The notes below the pieces were generated by a model. It made no database searches and was not told the DNA's origin. It worked only from the letters and a program-made list of their open reading frames with translations. Positions 8,795 through 16,200 of a stretch of 34,335 nt of DNA are shown in pieces (the first letter of the stretch is position 1; every line of letters begins with the position of its first letter). A program made the position numbers and the translations under genes. Origin of the DNA: Micromonospora echinofusca. GTDB taxonomy: Bacteria; Actinomycetota; Actinomycetes; Mycobacteriales; Micromonosporaceae. The stretch lies in contig NZ_WVUH01000023.1 in assembly GCF_017614955.1 (NCBI RefSeq), forward strand, positions 1 to 34,335, given 5' to 3'.

Positions 8795-10156
8795 TCAGCT
8801 CATGCCGAGTTCGAGCAGCAGCCGCTGTTCGGCGTCGTCCACCAGGGACACCCCGGCGACCACGGCACCCGGCTCGGCGCAGGCCACGCCGAGCAGGTCC
8901 AGGTACCGGTCGAGCAGCCCGCTGACGGTGCCGGCGTCGAACAGGTCGACGTCGTAGTTGAACTCGGCGAACAGGGCGCCGTCCGGCCCCTGGTAGACGG
9001 TGACCGCCAGGTCGAACTGGCCCTCGTCGTACGGCAGGGGCAGTTGCCGGACCCGGTGCCCGACGAACCCGTGGCTGATGTCCGAGAGGGTGTCGTCGGA
9101 CTGCCGGGCCAGCAGGGTGAAGGTGACCCGGACCAGCGGGTCCCGGTCCGGTCGGGCGGCCTGCACCAGGGACAGCGGGTAGGCCGCGTGCGCGGTGCCC
9201 CCGGCCACCTGGCGGGCGGCCGAGGCGATCGCGTCGGCGAAGGTGGTGCCCGGCGGGAACGAGGAGCGCAGCACGATCGGGTTGACCAACAGCCCGACCA
9301 CCTCCCGCAGGGCCCGGCCGCGCCGCAGCGACGCCGGGCAGCCGATGGTGAACTCGTCCTGCCCGGTGTAGCGGTGCAGCAGCGCCTCGAAGACGCCGAG
9401 CAGCACGGTGAACGGGGTCACCCCGGCGGCCACGGCGGTGGCCCGGACCTGCCGGGTGAGGTCGTCCGGCAGGGTCCGGGCCACCGCCGCGCCCCGGTAC
9501 GAGCGGTGCGCGGGGCGGGGCCGGTCGGTGGGCAGCAGGGCGGCGGTCGCCCCGGCGCAGGTACGTGCCCAGTGGTCGGCCAGTTCGGCGCGGCGGGGAC
9601 CGGCGAGCAGCTCCCGTTCCCGGACGACGAACTCGTCGTACCCGGTCAGCGGACTCCAGTCGACGTCGACGCCGCTGCGGAGCAGGCCGTACGCGTCGCC
9701 GAGGTCCCGCCAGACGATCCGCTGGGACAGCCCGTCGGTGGCGATGTGGTGGACCACGAGCACCACCACGCAGTCGGTGCCGCGCCTCAGCACCGTGACC
9801 CGCAACGGCCCGTCCTGCTCCAGCCGCAGCGGTCGGGCGCCGACGGCGCGGACCAGGTCGGTCAGGTCGGCCCCGTCGACGTCACCGACCTCGACGACCT
9901 CGATGCCACCGGGTCCCGGTGGGCGGACCAGCCGGACCGGCCCGGCCCCGGTCTCGACGAACCGGGACCGGAGCAGGTCGTGCCGCTGCTGGAGGGCCGC
10001 GACGGCGTCGGAGAGGAGGTCGGGGTCGAGCGCCGGCTCGGCCACCACGGCGGTCACCACGTTGCTGGTGGGGCTCTCCGGCGCGAGCCGGTACAGCGCC
10101 CAGAGCGCCGCCTGACCGGTGGACAGCTCCCGGGTGTCCCCGCCGCTGCCGGTCAC
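8795..10156 (-). CDS. Stand-alone NRPS condensation domain
   Basis: 453 residues, a single C domain with no A or T domain. Motif HHIATDG at residues 136-142 is canonical, unlike the two C domains in the NRPS genes. Start is GTG overlapping the TGA of the ACP gene (GTGA, 10153-10156), so the two proteins are translationally coupled. Inference: since the downstream NRPS begins with an A domain and the upstream genes are an ACP and a KAS III, this enzyme probably moves an ACP-bound acyl group onto the first amino acid, acting as a detached starter C domain. It could instead catalyse ester formation or offloading; sequence alone does not decide. Confidence 0.9.
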   Translation of the reverse strand: MTGSGGDTRELSTGQAALWALYRLAPESPTSNVVTAVVAEPALDPDLLSDAVAALQQRHDLLRSRFVETGAGPVRLVRPPGPGGIEVVEVGDVDGADLTDLVRAVGARPLRLEQDGPLRVTVLRRGTDCVVVLVVHHIATDGLSQRIVWRDLGDAYGLLRSGVDVDWSPLTGYDEFVVRERELLAGPRRAELADHWARTCAGATAALLPTDRPRPAHRSYRGAAVARTLPDDLTRQVRATAVAAGVTPFTVLLGVFEALLHRYTGQDEFTIGCPASLRRGRALREVVGLLVNPIVLRSSFPPGTTFADAIASAARQVAGGTAHAAYPLSLVQAARPDRDPLVRVTFTLLARQSDDTLSDISHGFVGHRVRQLPLPYDEGQFDLAVTVYQGPDGALFAEFNYDVDLFDAGTVSGLLDRYLDLLGVACAEPGAVVAGVSLVDDAEQRLLLELGMS

Positions 10157-10398
10157 CGTGCGCGGAGCACGAAGTCGGTCAGGTCGCGGACCCGGACGAA
10201 GCTGCCGACCTCCTCGTCCGGTACCTCCATGTCGAAGTGCACCTCGGCGGCGCCGAGCAGGTCGACCAGCTTGAGCGAGTCGAGGCCCAGTTCGACGAAG
10301 GTGTCGTCCGGGGAGATCGGCCGGTCGGTGTCCTCGGTCATCAGCTTGCGGGTGAGCCGCTCGACGTCGGCCGACACCTGGTCAACGGTCATGGTCAT
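10153..10398 (-). CDS. Acyl carrier protein
   Basis: 81 residues. Carries an acyl chain on phosphopantetheine attached to Ser41 in ELGLDSLKLVDLL, the classic DSL motif, in a small acidic four-helix protein. Start ATG at 10398 follows GGAAAGGAAA; a second in-frame ATG two codons on is possible. It lies 39 nt after the KAS III gene and overlaps the stand-alone C-domain gene, so it very likely carries the acyl starter from KAS III to that C domain. A single-residue peptidyl carrier role is the alternative. Confidence 0.93.
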   Translation of the reverse strand: MTMTVDQVSADVERLTRKLMTEDTDRPISPDDTFVELGLDSLKLVDLLGAAEVHFDMEVPDEEVGSFVRVRDLTDFVLRAR

Positions 10399-10437
10399 GG
10401 TGCGTTTCCTTTCCAGAGGGGGTACGGCAGGGGTGGG

Positions 10438-11394
10438 TCAGGGCATCCGGACGACCTGGCCGGCGTAGGCCAGGCCGGCACCGAAGCCGAGCAGCAGCAC
10501 CTTGTCGCCGGGGCGGGTCCGGCCGCTCTCGTGCAGCCGGCTCAGCGCCAGCGGCACCGACGCGGCGGAGGTGTTGCCGGTGTCGACGACGTCCACGGCG
10601 ACCTTCTCCTCCGGGATCTCCAGGATCTCGGCGAGTTGCTCGATGATCCGCAGGTTCGCCTGGTGCGGTACGAACCAGTCGATGTCGGCGATGTCGAGCC
10701 CGGCCTTCGCGCAGGCCTGCCGGGCGACGGGCGGCACGTTCTTGGTGGACCACCGGTAGACCAGTGGGCCGTTCATCGAGGCGTACTCCTTGCCGTCGGC
10801 GCCCCACGTGGTGCCGAGGATCGGCGCCCGCCGGCCGTCGCTGCCCCAGACCACCGGGCCGATGCCCGCGGTTTCGGAGCGGGAGACCACCGCCGCGCCG
10901 GCCCCGTCGCCGAAGATGACGTAGGTGGCCGGGTCGTTCGGGTCGATGAACTCGCTCAGGTGTTCGGCGCCGACGACCAGCACGTTGCGGGCCTCACCGA
11001 GCCGGACCGCGTTGGAGGCGAGCGCCACCGAGTAGGCGAACCCGGCGCAGGCGGCGTTCAGGTCGAAGGCGCCGGTGGCCGGGATGCCGATCCGGTGCGC
11101 GACCTCCGGTGCGCCGCCGGGGATCCGGTCCCGCTTGGTGGCGGTGGCGAGGATGAGCAGGTCGACCTCGGACGGGTCGACGTCGGCCATGGCCAGGGCC
11201 TTGCCGCCGGCTTCGGCGGCCATCACCGGCACGGTCTCCTCAGCGCTGGCCCGGTACCGCGTCCGGATCCCGGTGCGCTCCTCGATCCACTCCGGAGTCA
11301 CCTCCGTACGCGCCGAGATGTCCGAATTGGTGACCACCTGGTGGGGTCGGTACGCACCGAGCCCGGTGATCGCCGAACCGAAGATGTCCGACAT
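10438..11394 (-). CDS. fabH-like: Beta-ketoacyl-ACP synthase III (FabH-like)
   Basis: 318 residues from the ATG at 11394, preceded by AAGGGAG; a GTG/ATG reading 23 codons further upstream lacks a good ribosome site. Catalytic triad seen: Cys116 in NAACAGFAYSV, His244 in VPHQANLRI, Asn274 in DTGNTSAAS, the same spacing as E. coli FabH. Family knowledge: KAS III condenses an acyl-CoA primer with malonyl-ACP to a beta-ketoacyl-ACP; some members in natural-product loci only transfer acyl groups. It is the first gene of the leftward NRPS operon. Inference: it makes the acyl starter delivered by the adjacent ACP and processed by the FabG and dehydratase-like proteins at 12.5-14.3 kb. It is the only condensing enzyme in the window. 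Confidence 0.95.
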   Translation of the reverse strand: MSDIFGSAITGLGAYRPHQVVTNSDISARTEVTPEWIEERTGIRTRYRASAEETVPVMAAEAGGKALAMADVDPSEVDLLILATATKRDRIPGGAPEVAHRIGIPATGAFDLNAACAGFAYSVALASNAVRLGEARNVLVVGAEHLSEFIDPNDPATYVIFGDGAGAAVVSRSETAGIGPVVWGSDGRRAPILGTTWGADGKEYASMNGPLVYRWSTKNVPPVARQACAKAGLDIADIDWFVPHQANLRIIEQLAEILEIPEEKVAVDVVDTGNTSAASVPLALSRLHESGRTRPGDKVLLLGFGAGLAYAGQVVRMP

Positions 11395-11603
11395 CGTTCT
11401 CCCTTCGTGAACCCGGTGGGCAGCCGTGTCGACGGCCACCGGAAGGGAGTGTGGGCAGGTCACCTCATAGCGGCTCTACATATCGAGCGCCCATAGGAAA
11501 CGCATAGCCGGTCCGCGCAGCCTGCCGACGGCGGGCACCGCCGGTACCGCCGACCTGCGGTGGGCCGAAGCAGGAGACACCCCGCCCGATCGGAAGGTCC
11601 ACG
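11395..11603. promoter_or_regulatory. Divergent promoter region between KAS III operon and SDR gene
   Basis: 209 bp between divergent starts, with an AT-richer centre at about 11460-11510. Minus strand has TGTAGAG (11480-11474), four bases, then TATGAG; the promoter of the dehydratase operon has the same TGTAGAG-N4-TAT layout. GTCACCTCA at 11459-11467 recurs exactly in the SARP/LanM divergent region at 16307-16315. TCGAGCG at 11484-11490 resembles some published SARP heptamers. These are candidate operator sequences for a pathway regulator such as the SARP at 14371-16200; no footprint can be inferred. Rightward -10-like boxes CATAGG and CATAGC lie near 11493-11510. Confidence 0.45.
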
Positions 11604-12407
11604 GTGAAAGACTTCAAGGACAAGGTGGCGGTGGTCACCGGCGCCGGCTCCGGCATCGGCCGGTCGCTCGCCGTCGAGCTGGCCGCCCGGGGTGCCCACC
11701 TGGCGCTCTCCGACGTGGACGACGAGGGGCTGCGCGAGACGGTACGGCGCTGCGCGCCGCTCGGGGTGCGGGTACGCGGGTACCGGCTGGACGTGGCCGA
11801 CCGGGTCGCGGTGCTGGCGCACGCCGCACAGGTCGGGGCCGACTTCGGCCGGGCCGACCTGGTGGTGAACAACGCGGGCGTGACCCTGCTGGCCTCGGTG
11901 GCCGACATGGCCTGGGAGGACCTGGAGTGGGTGATGAACGTCGACTTCTGGGGCGTGGTGCACGGCACCCGCGCGTTCCTGCCGATGCTCACCGCCGCCC
12001 GGGGGCACCTGGTGAACGTCTCCAGCATGCTGGGGCTGGCCGGCGCGCCGATGCAGAGCGGGTACAACGCGGCGAAGTTCGCCGTCCGGGGTTTCACCGA
12101 GGCGCTCGCCCAGGAACTGCGCGCCGACCGGGTCCCGGTCGGGGTGAGCTGCGTACACCCGGGTCGGATCCGGACGAACATCATGCGCAACGCGCGCAAC
12201 GACGGGCTGCGGGACTACCGCACGGTACGGGAGCAGTTCGACCGGACGGTGACCGTGACGCCGGAGCACGCGGCCCGGGTCATCCTGCGCGGGGTGGCCC
12301 GGAACCGGCAGCGCATCCTCGTCGGCGCCGACGCGTACCGGCTGGACGTGCTGACCCGGCTGCTCGGCCCGGCGTACCCGAGGGTCACCGCCGGACGGGG
12401 GCGGTGA
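11604..12407 (+). CDS. Short-chain dehydrogenase/reductase
   Basis: 267 residues from a GTG preceded by GGAAGG. Classical SDR: cofactor loop TGAGSGIG (12-19), Asp37 after beta-2 which favours NAD(H), NNAG (89-92), Asn112, Ser140, Tyr154 and Lys158 (YNAAK). Redox of an alcohol/ketone on an unknown substrate. It lies alone on the plus strand between the NRPS operon and the acyl-processing operon, ends in a strong hairpin overlapping its stop, and probably shares the divergent promoter with the KAS III operon. Inference: it tailors the acyl group or the peptide. The C-terminal part resembles the acyl-chain-acting SDR families of actinobacteria, but this is not specific. Confidence 0.9.
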   Translation: MKDFKDKVAVVTGAGSGIGRSLAVELAARGAHLALSDVDDEGLRETVRRCAPLGVRVRGYRLDVADRVAVLAHAAQVGADFGRADLVVNNAGVTLLASVADMAWEDLEWVMNVDFWGVVHGTRAFLPMLTAARGHLVNVSSMLGLAGAPMQSGYNAAKFAVRGFTEALAQELRADRVPVGVSCVHPGRIRTNIMRNARNDGLRDYRTVREQFDRTVTVTPEHAARVILRGVARNRQRILVGADAYRLDVLTRLLGPAYPRVTAGRGR

Positions 12408-12435
12408 CCGGTCGCACCCGCCGGTCACCGCCCCC
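12397..12435 (+). terminator. Strong hairpin at end of the SDR gene
   Basis: Perfect 15-bp inverted repeat, GGGGGCGGTGACCGG (12397-12411) and its complement (12421-12435), with a 9-nt loop. The SDR stop codon lies in the left arm. No U-run follows, which is normal for actinomycetes. Placed between convergent genes, it may stop transcription from the left. Confidence 0.75.
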
Positions 12436-12453
12436 GTCCCTGTCCTTCGCGTC

Positions 12454-12522
12454 CCTCCCGGACGCCCTTCCTGTCGCCTCCCGGATGCCCCTGCTGTGTC
12501 CTCCCGGACCGCCGGCTGCACC
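12454..12522. repeat. Three imperfect 23-bp direct repeats between convergent genes
   Basis: Units start at 12454, 12477 and 12500, each opening with CCTCCCGGA and then diverging. They fill the gap between the SDR terminator and the stop of the FabG-like gene. No function is evident. Confidence 0.6.
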
Positions 12523-12531
12523 CGGGGCCGG

Positions 12532-13446
12532 TCACATGGACAGGCCGCCGTCGACGGTGAGCACCTGACCGGTGAGGTACGACGCCCGGGGTGAGACGAG
12601 GAAGGAGACCACGTCGGCGATCTCCTCGGCCCGGCCGAGCCGGCCCAGGGCCACCCGGTCCCGGGCGACGGTGGCCAGTTCGTCGGTCAGGCTGGCGATC
12701 ATGTCGGTGTCGATGTAGCCGGGGGCGACCACGTTGGCCCGGATGCCGTACCGCCCGACCTCCTTGGCGAGGGCCCGGGTGAACCCGATGACCCCGGCCT
12801 TGGAGGCGGAGTAGTTGGTCTGCATCGCGTTGCCGGCCACGCCGGAGACCGAGGAGACGGTCACGATCGAGCCGGTCCGTCGCCGCATCATCCGCCGGAT
12901 CACCGAGCGGCAGAGGTGGTACGTGCCGTCGAGGTTCACCTCGATGACCGAGCGCCAGTCGGCGTCGGCCATCAGGGCCAGCGGCCGGTCCCGGATGATC
13001 CCGGCGACGCTGACCACCGCGTCCGGATCGCCGAGTTCCCGCTCGACGGTGCCGACGAAGTCCTTCACCGCCGCCGGATCGGCGACGTCGACCATCAGGG
13101 CCAGTACCCGACCACCGTCCGCCTCGGCCTCCTCGACCACCTGCTCGGCGGCCTCCCGGCTGGACTGGTAGCACATGCCCACGTCGTAGCCGTCGCGGAC
13201 GAGCTGGCGCACAACCGCCCGCCCGATGCCCCGGGACCCGCCGGTGACCAGGGCGACCGGCCGTCCCCCGGCGCCCAGGCCGCCCGACCCTCTCGTCGCG
13301 CCACCATCCGGCCCGGTCGTCACGCCGTCCGGCCCCGTCATCGCACCGTCCGGCCCGGTCATCGCACCGTCCGGCCCGGTCATCGCACCGTCCGGCCCGG
13401 TCATCGCACCGTCCGGCCCGGTCGTCACGCCGTCCAACCCCGTCAT
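12532..13446 (-). CDS. fabG-like: FabG-like 3-oxoacyl-ACP reductase with repeat-built N-terminus
   Basis: 304 residues from the ATG that overlaps the TGA of the upstream dehydratase-like gene (ATGA, 13443-13446). Residues 1-49 are seven copies of a heptapeptide, MTGPDGA and variants; the SDR fold starts at about residue 62: TGGSRGIG (68-75), Asn171, Ser199, Tyr212 and Lys216 (YSASK), ending VDGGLSM as FabG proteins do. The usual NNAG is replaced by SVAG (146-149). In-frame ATGs occur at codons 15, 22, 29 and 36, so the true start could be any of these. Function by family: NADPH-dependent reduction of 3-oxoacyl-ACP. Inference: reduces the KAS III product on the ACP before dehydration by the two neighbouring hotdog proteins. 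Confidence 0.92.
   Translation of the reverse strand: MTGLDGVTTGPDGAMTGPDGAMTGPDGAMTGPDGAMTGPDGVTTGPDGGATRGSGGLGAGGRPVALVTGGSRGIGRAVVRQLVRDGYDVGMCYQSSREAAEQVVEEAEADGGRVLALMVDVADPAAVKDFVGTVERELGDPDAVVSVAGIIRDRPLALMADADWRSVIEVNLDGTYHLCRSVIRRMMRRRTGSIVTVSSVSGVAGNAMQTNYSASKAGVIGFTRALAKEVGRYGIRANVVAPGYIDTDMIASLTDELATVARDRVALGRLGRAEEIADVVSFLVSPRASYLTGQVLTVDGGLSM
13297..13443. repeat. 21-bp in-frame tandem repeat in the FabG-like gene
   Basis: Four identical 21-bp units at 13339-13359, 13360-13380, 13381-13401 and 13402-13422 (plus strand CATCGCACCGTCCGGCCCGG followed by T), flanked by degenerate units 13297-13317, 13318-13338 and 13423-13443. The period equals seven codons and keeps the frame. Perfect identity of the inner copies points to recent slippage expansion. 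Confidence 0.95.
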
Positions 13447-13910
13447 CGCGCCGCCTCCCCGGCAAGCGCGGCGACGGCCGGCCGGGACGGGCGCAGCGAG
13501 TCCGCCGGTCGCATCGCACCGACCAGCCGGCCGATCCGCATCACCGTCTCCGGGCCTACCACGCTCTCCCCGGTGACGAACGCGGTGTCCGCGACCAGCC
13601 GCTGCATGGTGACCCGGTGTTCCACGGTCTCCCCGGGCAGCACCGGCCGGCCGAACCGGACGTGCTCGAAGACCCCGGCGACGGGTACCCCGTCGGTGAG
13701 CACGTCGGGCATCGGGCGGTCGTGGCGGATCAGCACCAGCGCCGCCTGCCCCCAGGACTCGATCAGCAGCGACACCGGCAGCGGCCCGTCGCCGGTGTGC
13801 GTCAGCGAGCCCACCAGCCAGCGCCGGGGCACCAGTTCGGTGACCCGGTCGACCAGCAGCATCGGGGGGCGGTGCGGGATGATCCGTTTGATCTCCTCGA
13901 TCCCCATCAT
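13443..13910 (-). CDS. FabZ/FabA-like hotdog protein, possibly catalytically degenerate
   Basis: 155 residues from ATGATG at 13910, preceded by GAGGAG and 5 nt after the stop of the other hotdog gene. An upstream extension of the frame is an out-of-frame reading of that gene. N-terminus IEEIKRIIPHRPPMLLVDRV is the FabZ signature. The expected catalytic HxPGxPxxPGVxxxE segment is altered: HTGDGPLPVSLLIE (38-51) keeps a Glu (E51) but lacks the HFPG motif, and its His is one residue off. Family role: dehydration of 3-hydroxyacyl-ACP. Inference: it may be the helper subunit of a heterodimer with the protein at 13916-14281, as for HadAB/HadBC or the paired DHs of reducing type II PKS. It may also be inactive. 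Confidence 0.82.
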   Translation of the reverse strand: MMGIEEIKRIIPHRPPMLLVDRVTELVPRRWLVGSLTHTGDGPLPVSLLIESWGQAALVLIRHDRPMPDVLTDGVPVAGVFEHVRFGRPVLPGETVEHRVTMQRLVADTAFVTGESVVGPETVMRIGRLVGAMRPADSLRPSRPAVAALAGEAAR

Positions 13911-13915
13911 CGCGG

Positions 13916-14281
13916 TCACTCCTCGTTCCGGTAACGCAGCAGGATCTCCGCGACCGGGGTGCCCGCGACCGCGACGACGCCGCTGTGCAGGTCGCCGTCG
14001 CGGCGTACGGTCACGACCAGTTCCTCGTCGCAGTCCACCGGCAGCAGGAACCGGCAGCACACGACCTCGTCGAGGGCCAGGTGCGGGGCCGCCCCGACCA
14101 CGGCCCGGTGCACGAACTCGAAGATGTGCACCCCGGGCAGCAGCGGGAATCCCGGGTAGTGCCCGGCGAAGACCGGGTCGGCCAGGTCGGGACGGATCCG
14201 GGCCACGATCAGGTCCGGATCGGTCTGCTCGATCCGCACCGGGGCGGAGGTCGCGCAGGCGCTCGATGTCACGGGCTTCAC
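13916..14281 (-). CDS. FabZ-like 3-hydroxyacyl-ACP dehydratase
   Basis: 121 residues if started at GTG 14281 (118 from GTG 14272); neither has a strong ribosome site, and the longer frame upstream is rejected because it runs into the SARP gene. Catalytic segment AGHYPGFPLLPGVHIFEF is intact, with His41 and Glu55 at the 14-residue spacing of FabZ. It removes water from 3-hydroxyacyl-ACP to give a trans-2-enoyl-ACP. It is the first gene of a three-gene operon with the second hotdog protein and the FabG-like reductase. A promoter-like TGTAGAG-N4-TATAGC lies just upstream. Smaller than usual FabZ (about 140-150), so pairing with its neighbour is plausible. Confidence 0.85.
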   Translation of the reverse strand: MKPVTSSACATSAPVRIEQTDPDLIVARIRPDLADPVFAGHYPGFPLLPGVHIFEFVHRAVVGAAPHLALDEVVCCRFLLPVDCDEELVVTVRRDGDLHSGVVAVAGTPVAEILLRYRNEE

Positions 14282-14303
14282 ACCGGTGACCGTGCTGCCC
14301 CGG

Positions 14304-14320
14304 GCTATATCTTCTCTACA
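14304..14320 (-). promoter_or_regulatory. Promoter-like element of the dehydratase/FabG operon
   Basis: Minus strand TGTAGAG (14320-14314), AAGA, then TATAGC (14309-14304) as a -10 box. A start about 7 nt downstream would leave a leader of roughly 15-25 nt before the GTG. TGTAGAG with the same spacing to TAT is found ahead of the KAS III operon (11480-11467). The 89-nt gap to the SARP gene contains no clear terminator. Confidence 0.45.
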
Positions 14321-14370
14321 CCGACCGGCCACGCCGCGCGCCCGGTCGGATCGGTCCGGTCCGGGCACGG

Positions 14371-16200
14371 TCAGGCCGGTACGCCGCAGAGCGCGCCGCT
14401 GCCGGCCACCAGCAACCGGTCGGCCTGGTCGGCCTTCTCCCGGGCGAAGACCCGGACCAGGTCGTGGAACCGGTGCCGCTGCCGGCGCCCGCCGTCGGAG
14501 TCGACGATCTCCAACAGCCGGGCGTCGACCAGGTGTTCGGCCACCTCCTCGCCGGTCTGCCGGGAGACCCCCAGCACCTCGGCGGCGGCCCAGCTCGGGA
14601 AGGCCGGGGTGTCCAGCAGGGCGAGCCGGCGCAGCGCGAGCTGACCCGGGGCGGCCAGCGCCAGGTAGCTGCCCTCCAGGCGTTCCCGGACGTCCATCGT
14701 GCCGAGACGCAGCTCGTCGAGGCGGAACCGTTCGTCGGCCAACCGGTCGGCGAGGTAGCCGAGGGACCAGTGCGGCCGGGCCAGCAGCCGGGAACCCGCG
14801 ACCCGGACGCCCAGCGTGAGCCGGCCGCACAGTGCCACGATGCGGTGCGCGGCGGCGGTCTCCGCGCCGACCCGGTCGGCGCCGACGATCCGCTCGAACA
14901 GGGCGAGCGCCTGGGTCCGGTCCAGGGTGTCCACCTCGATCGAGGCCGCTCCGGCCAGCTCGGGCAGCCGGGTCCGGCTGGTGACGATCACCCGGCAGGC
15001 CGGGTCACCGGGAAGCAGCGGGCGGAGCTGCGCGTAGTTCGCGGCGCCGTCGAGCATCACCAGTACCCGCCGGCCGGCGAGCTGGCTGCGGTAGAGGCGG
15101 ACCCGTTCGTCCAGCCCCTTGGGGATCGCCGGCTCGGGTTGACCGAGACCGCGCAGGAACCAGCCGAGCACGTCGTACGGTTCCACCGCGTTGCCCCGGG
15201 TGCCGCCGAGATCGGCGTAGAGCTGCCCGTCGGGGAAGTCGGCCCGGGACAGGTGGGCGGCGTGCAGGGCAAGGGTGCTCTTGCCGACGCCGGCCATCCC
15301 GGTCAGCAGTGCGACGGCCGGGCTGGCCGGGGGCGCCGCGGTCAGCACCCGGGTGAGCCGGTCCAGCTCGCGGTCCCGGCCGGTGAAGTCACCGACGCCG
15401 GGTGGCAGCATCGCCGGCCGTACCCCGTGCCAGCCGGACTCCCCCGCCACCCGGGCGGGCGGCACCGGTGTCACCGGGCCGGCCAGGATCGACCGGTACG
15501 CCTCGGCGAGCGCCGGGCCCGGGTCGACTCCGAGTTCGTCGGCGAGTACCTGTCGTCCCTCGTGGTAGGTGGCGAGCGCGTCGGCCTGCCGGTCGCAGCG
15601 GACCAGCGCGGTCATCAACTGGCCGCGCAGTCCCTCGTGCAGTGGCTGCGCGGCGACGAGTTGGGTCAGTTCCGGGATGAGCCGGACGTGCCGGCCGAGC
15701 AGCAGGTCGGCTTCGATGCGGCTCTCCAGGACCGTCATCCGCAGTTCGGCCAGCCGGTGCGACTCGGCACCGAGGAGGTGTTCGGTCACGTTGGACAGCG
15801 CGGGTCCCCGCCAGAGGTCCAGTGCCGCGTGCAGCAGGCCGGCGGCCTCGCCGTGCCGGCCGTCGCGCAGGGCCTCCCGGCCGAGTTCGGCGAGCCGGTT
15901 GAACTCGTCGATGTCGAGCCGGGCGTGCCCGGTCCGGAGCTGGTACCCGGACCACTGGCGGACGATGTCCACCGTCGCGCCGAGGTACTTGCGCAGCCGG
16001 GACACGTAGTTGTAGAGCTGGGCGGCGAAGGTGGCCGGCGGGCGTTCACCCCAGAGCAGTTCGCAGAGCCGGGTGTCCGAGACACTCCGGCCGTCGGCCA
16101 GCAGCAGCGCGGCGAGGACCGTCCGCTGCTTCGCGCCGTCCAACGCGATCTCCACCCCGTCTCGGAACGCACCCACCGGTCCCAGGACGCGAAACTCCAT
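14371..16200 (-). CDS. AfsR-type SARP regulator with NB-ARC ATPase domain
   Basis: 609 residues from MEFRVLGPVGAF; the frame is open 37 codons further up, but SARP proteins start at this point. Domains: OmpR-type winged helix about 1-92, bacterial transcriptional activation domain about 98-240, NB-ARC about 270-540 with Walker A GMAGVGKST (301-309) and Walker B VLVMLDG (379-385), and a short C-terminal tail. The long TPR region of full AfsR is missing. Family role: activates antibiotic genes by binding direct repeats near the -35 region. It lies between the NRPS/acyl genes and the RiPP genes and is divergent from lanM, so it could control either or both. Its upstream region has an inverted repeat (16306-16343). 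Confidence 0.95.
   Translation of the reverse strand: MEFRVLGPVGAFRDGVEIALDGAKQRTVLAALLLADGRSVSDTRLCELLWGERPPATFAAQLYNYVSRLRKYLGATVDIVRQWSGYQLRTGHARLDIDEFNRLAELGREALRDGRHGEAAGLLHAALDLWRGPALSNVTEHLLGAESHRLAELRMTVLESRIEADLLLGRHVRLIPELTQLVAAQPLHEGLRGQLMTALVRCDRQADALATYHEGRQVLADELGVDPGPALAEAYRSILAGPVTPVPPARVAGESGWHGVRPAMLPPGVGDFTGRDRELDRLTRVLTAAPPASPAVALLTGMAGVGKSTLALHAAHLSRADFPDGQLYADLGGTRGNAVEPYDVLGWFLRGLGQPEPAIPKGLDERVRLYRSQLAGRRVLVMLDGAANYAQLRPLLPGDPACRVIVTSRTRLPELAGAASIEVDTLDRTQALALFERIVGADRVGAETAAAHRIVALCGRLTLGVRVAGSRLLARPHWSLGYLADRLADERFRLDELRLGTMDVRERLEGSYLALAAPGQLALRRLALLDTPAFPSWAAAEVLGVSRQTGEEVAEHLVDARLLEIVDSDGGRRQRHRFHDLVRVFAREKADQADRLLVAGSGALCGVPA

Noticed and set aside
13297-13443. 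CRISPR-like array
   Set aside because: Repeats are directly adjacent with no spacers and sit in a coding frame.
13916-14830. 304-residue version of the intact dehydratase
   Set aside because: The N-terminal 183 residues lie inside the SARP gene in another frame and are Arg/Pro-rich with no fold signature; the dehydratase homology begins near 14281.
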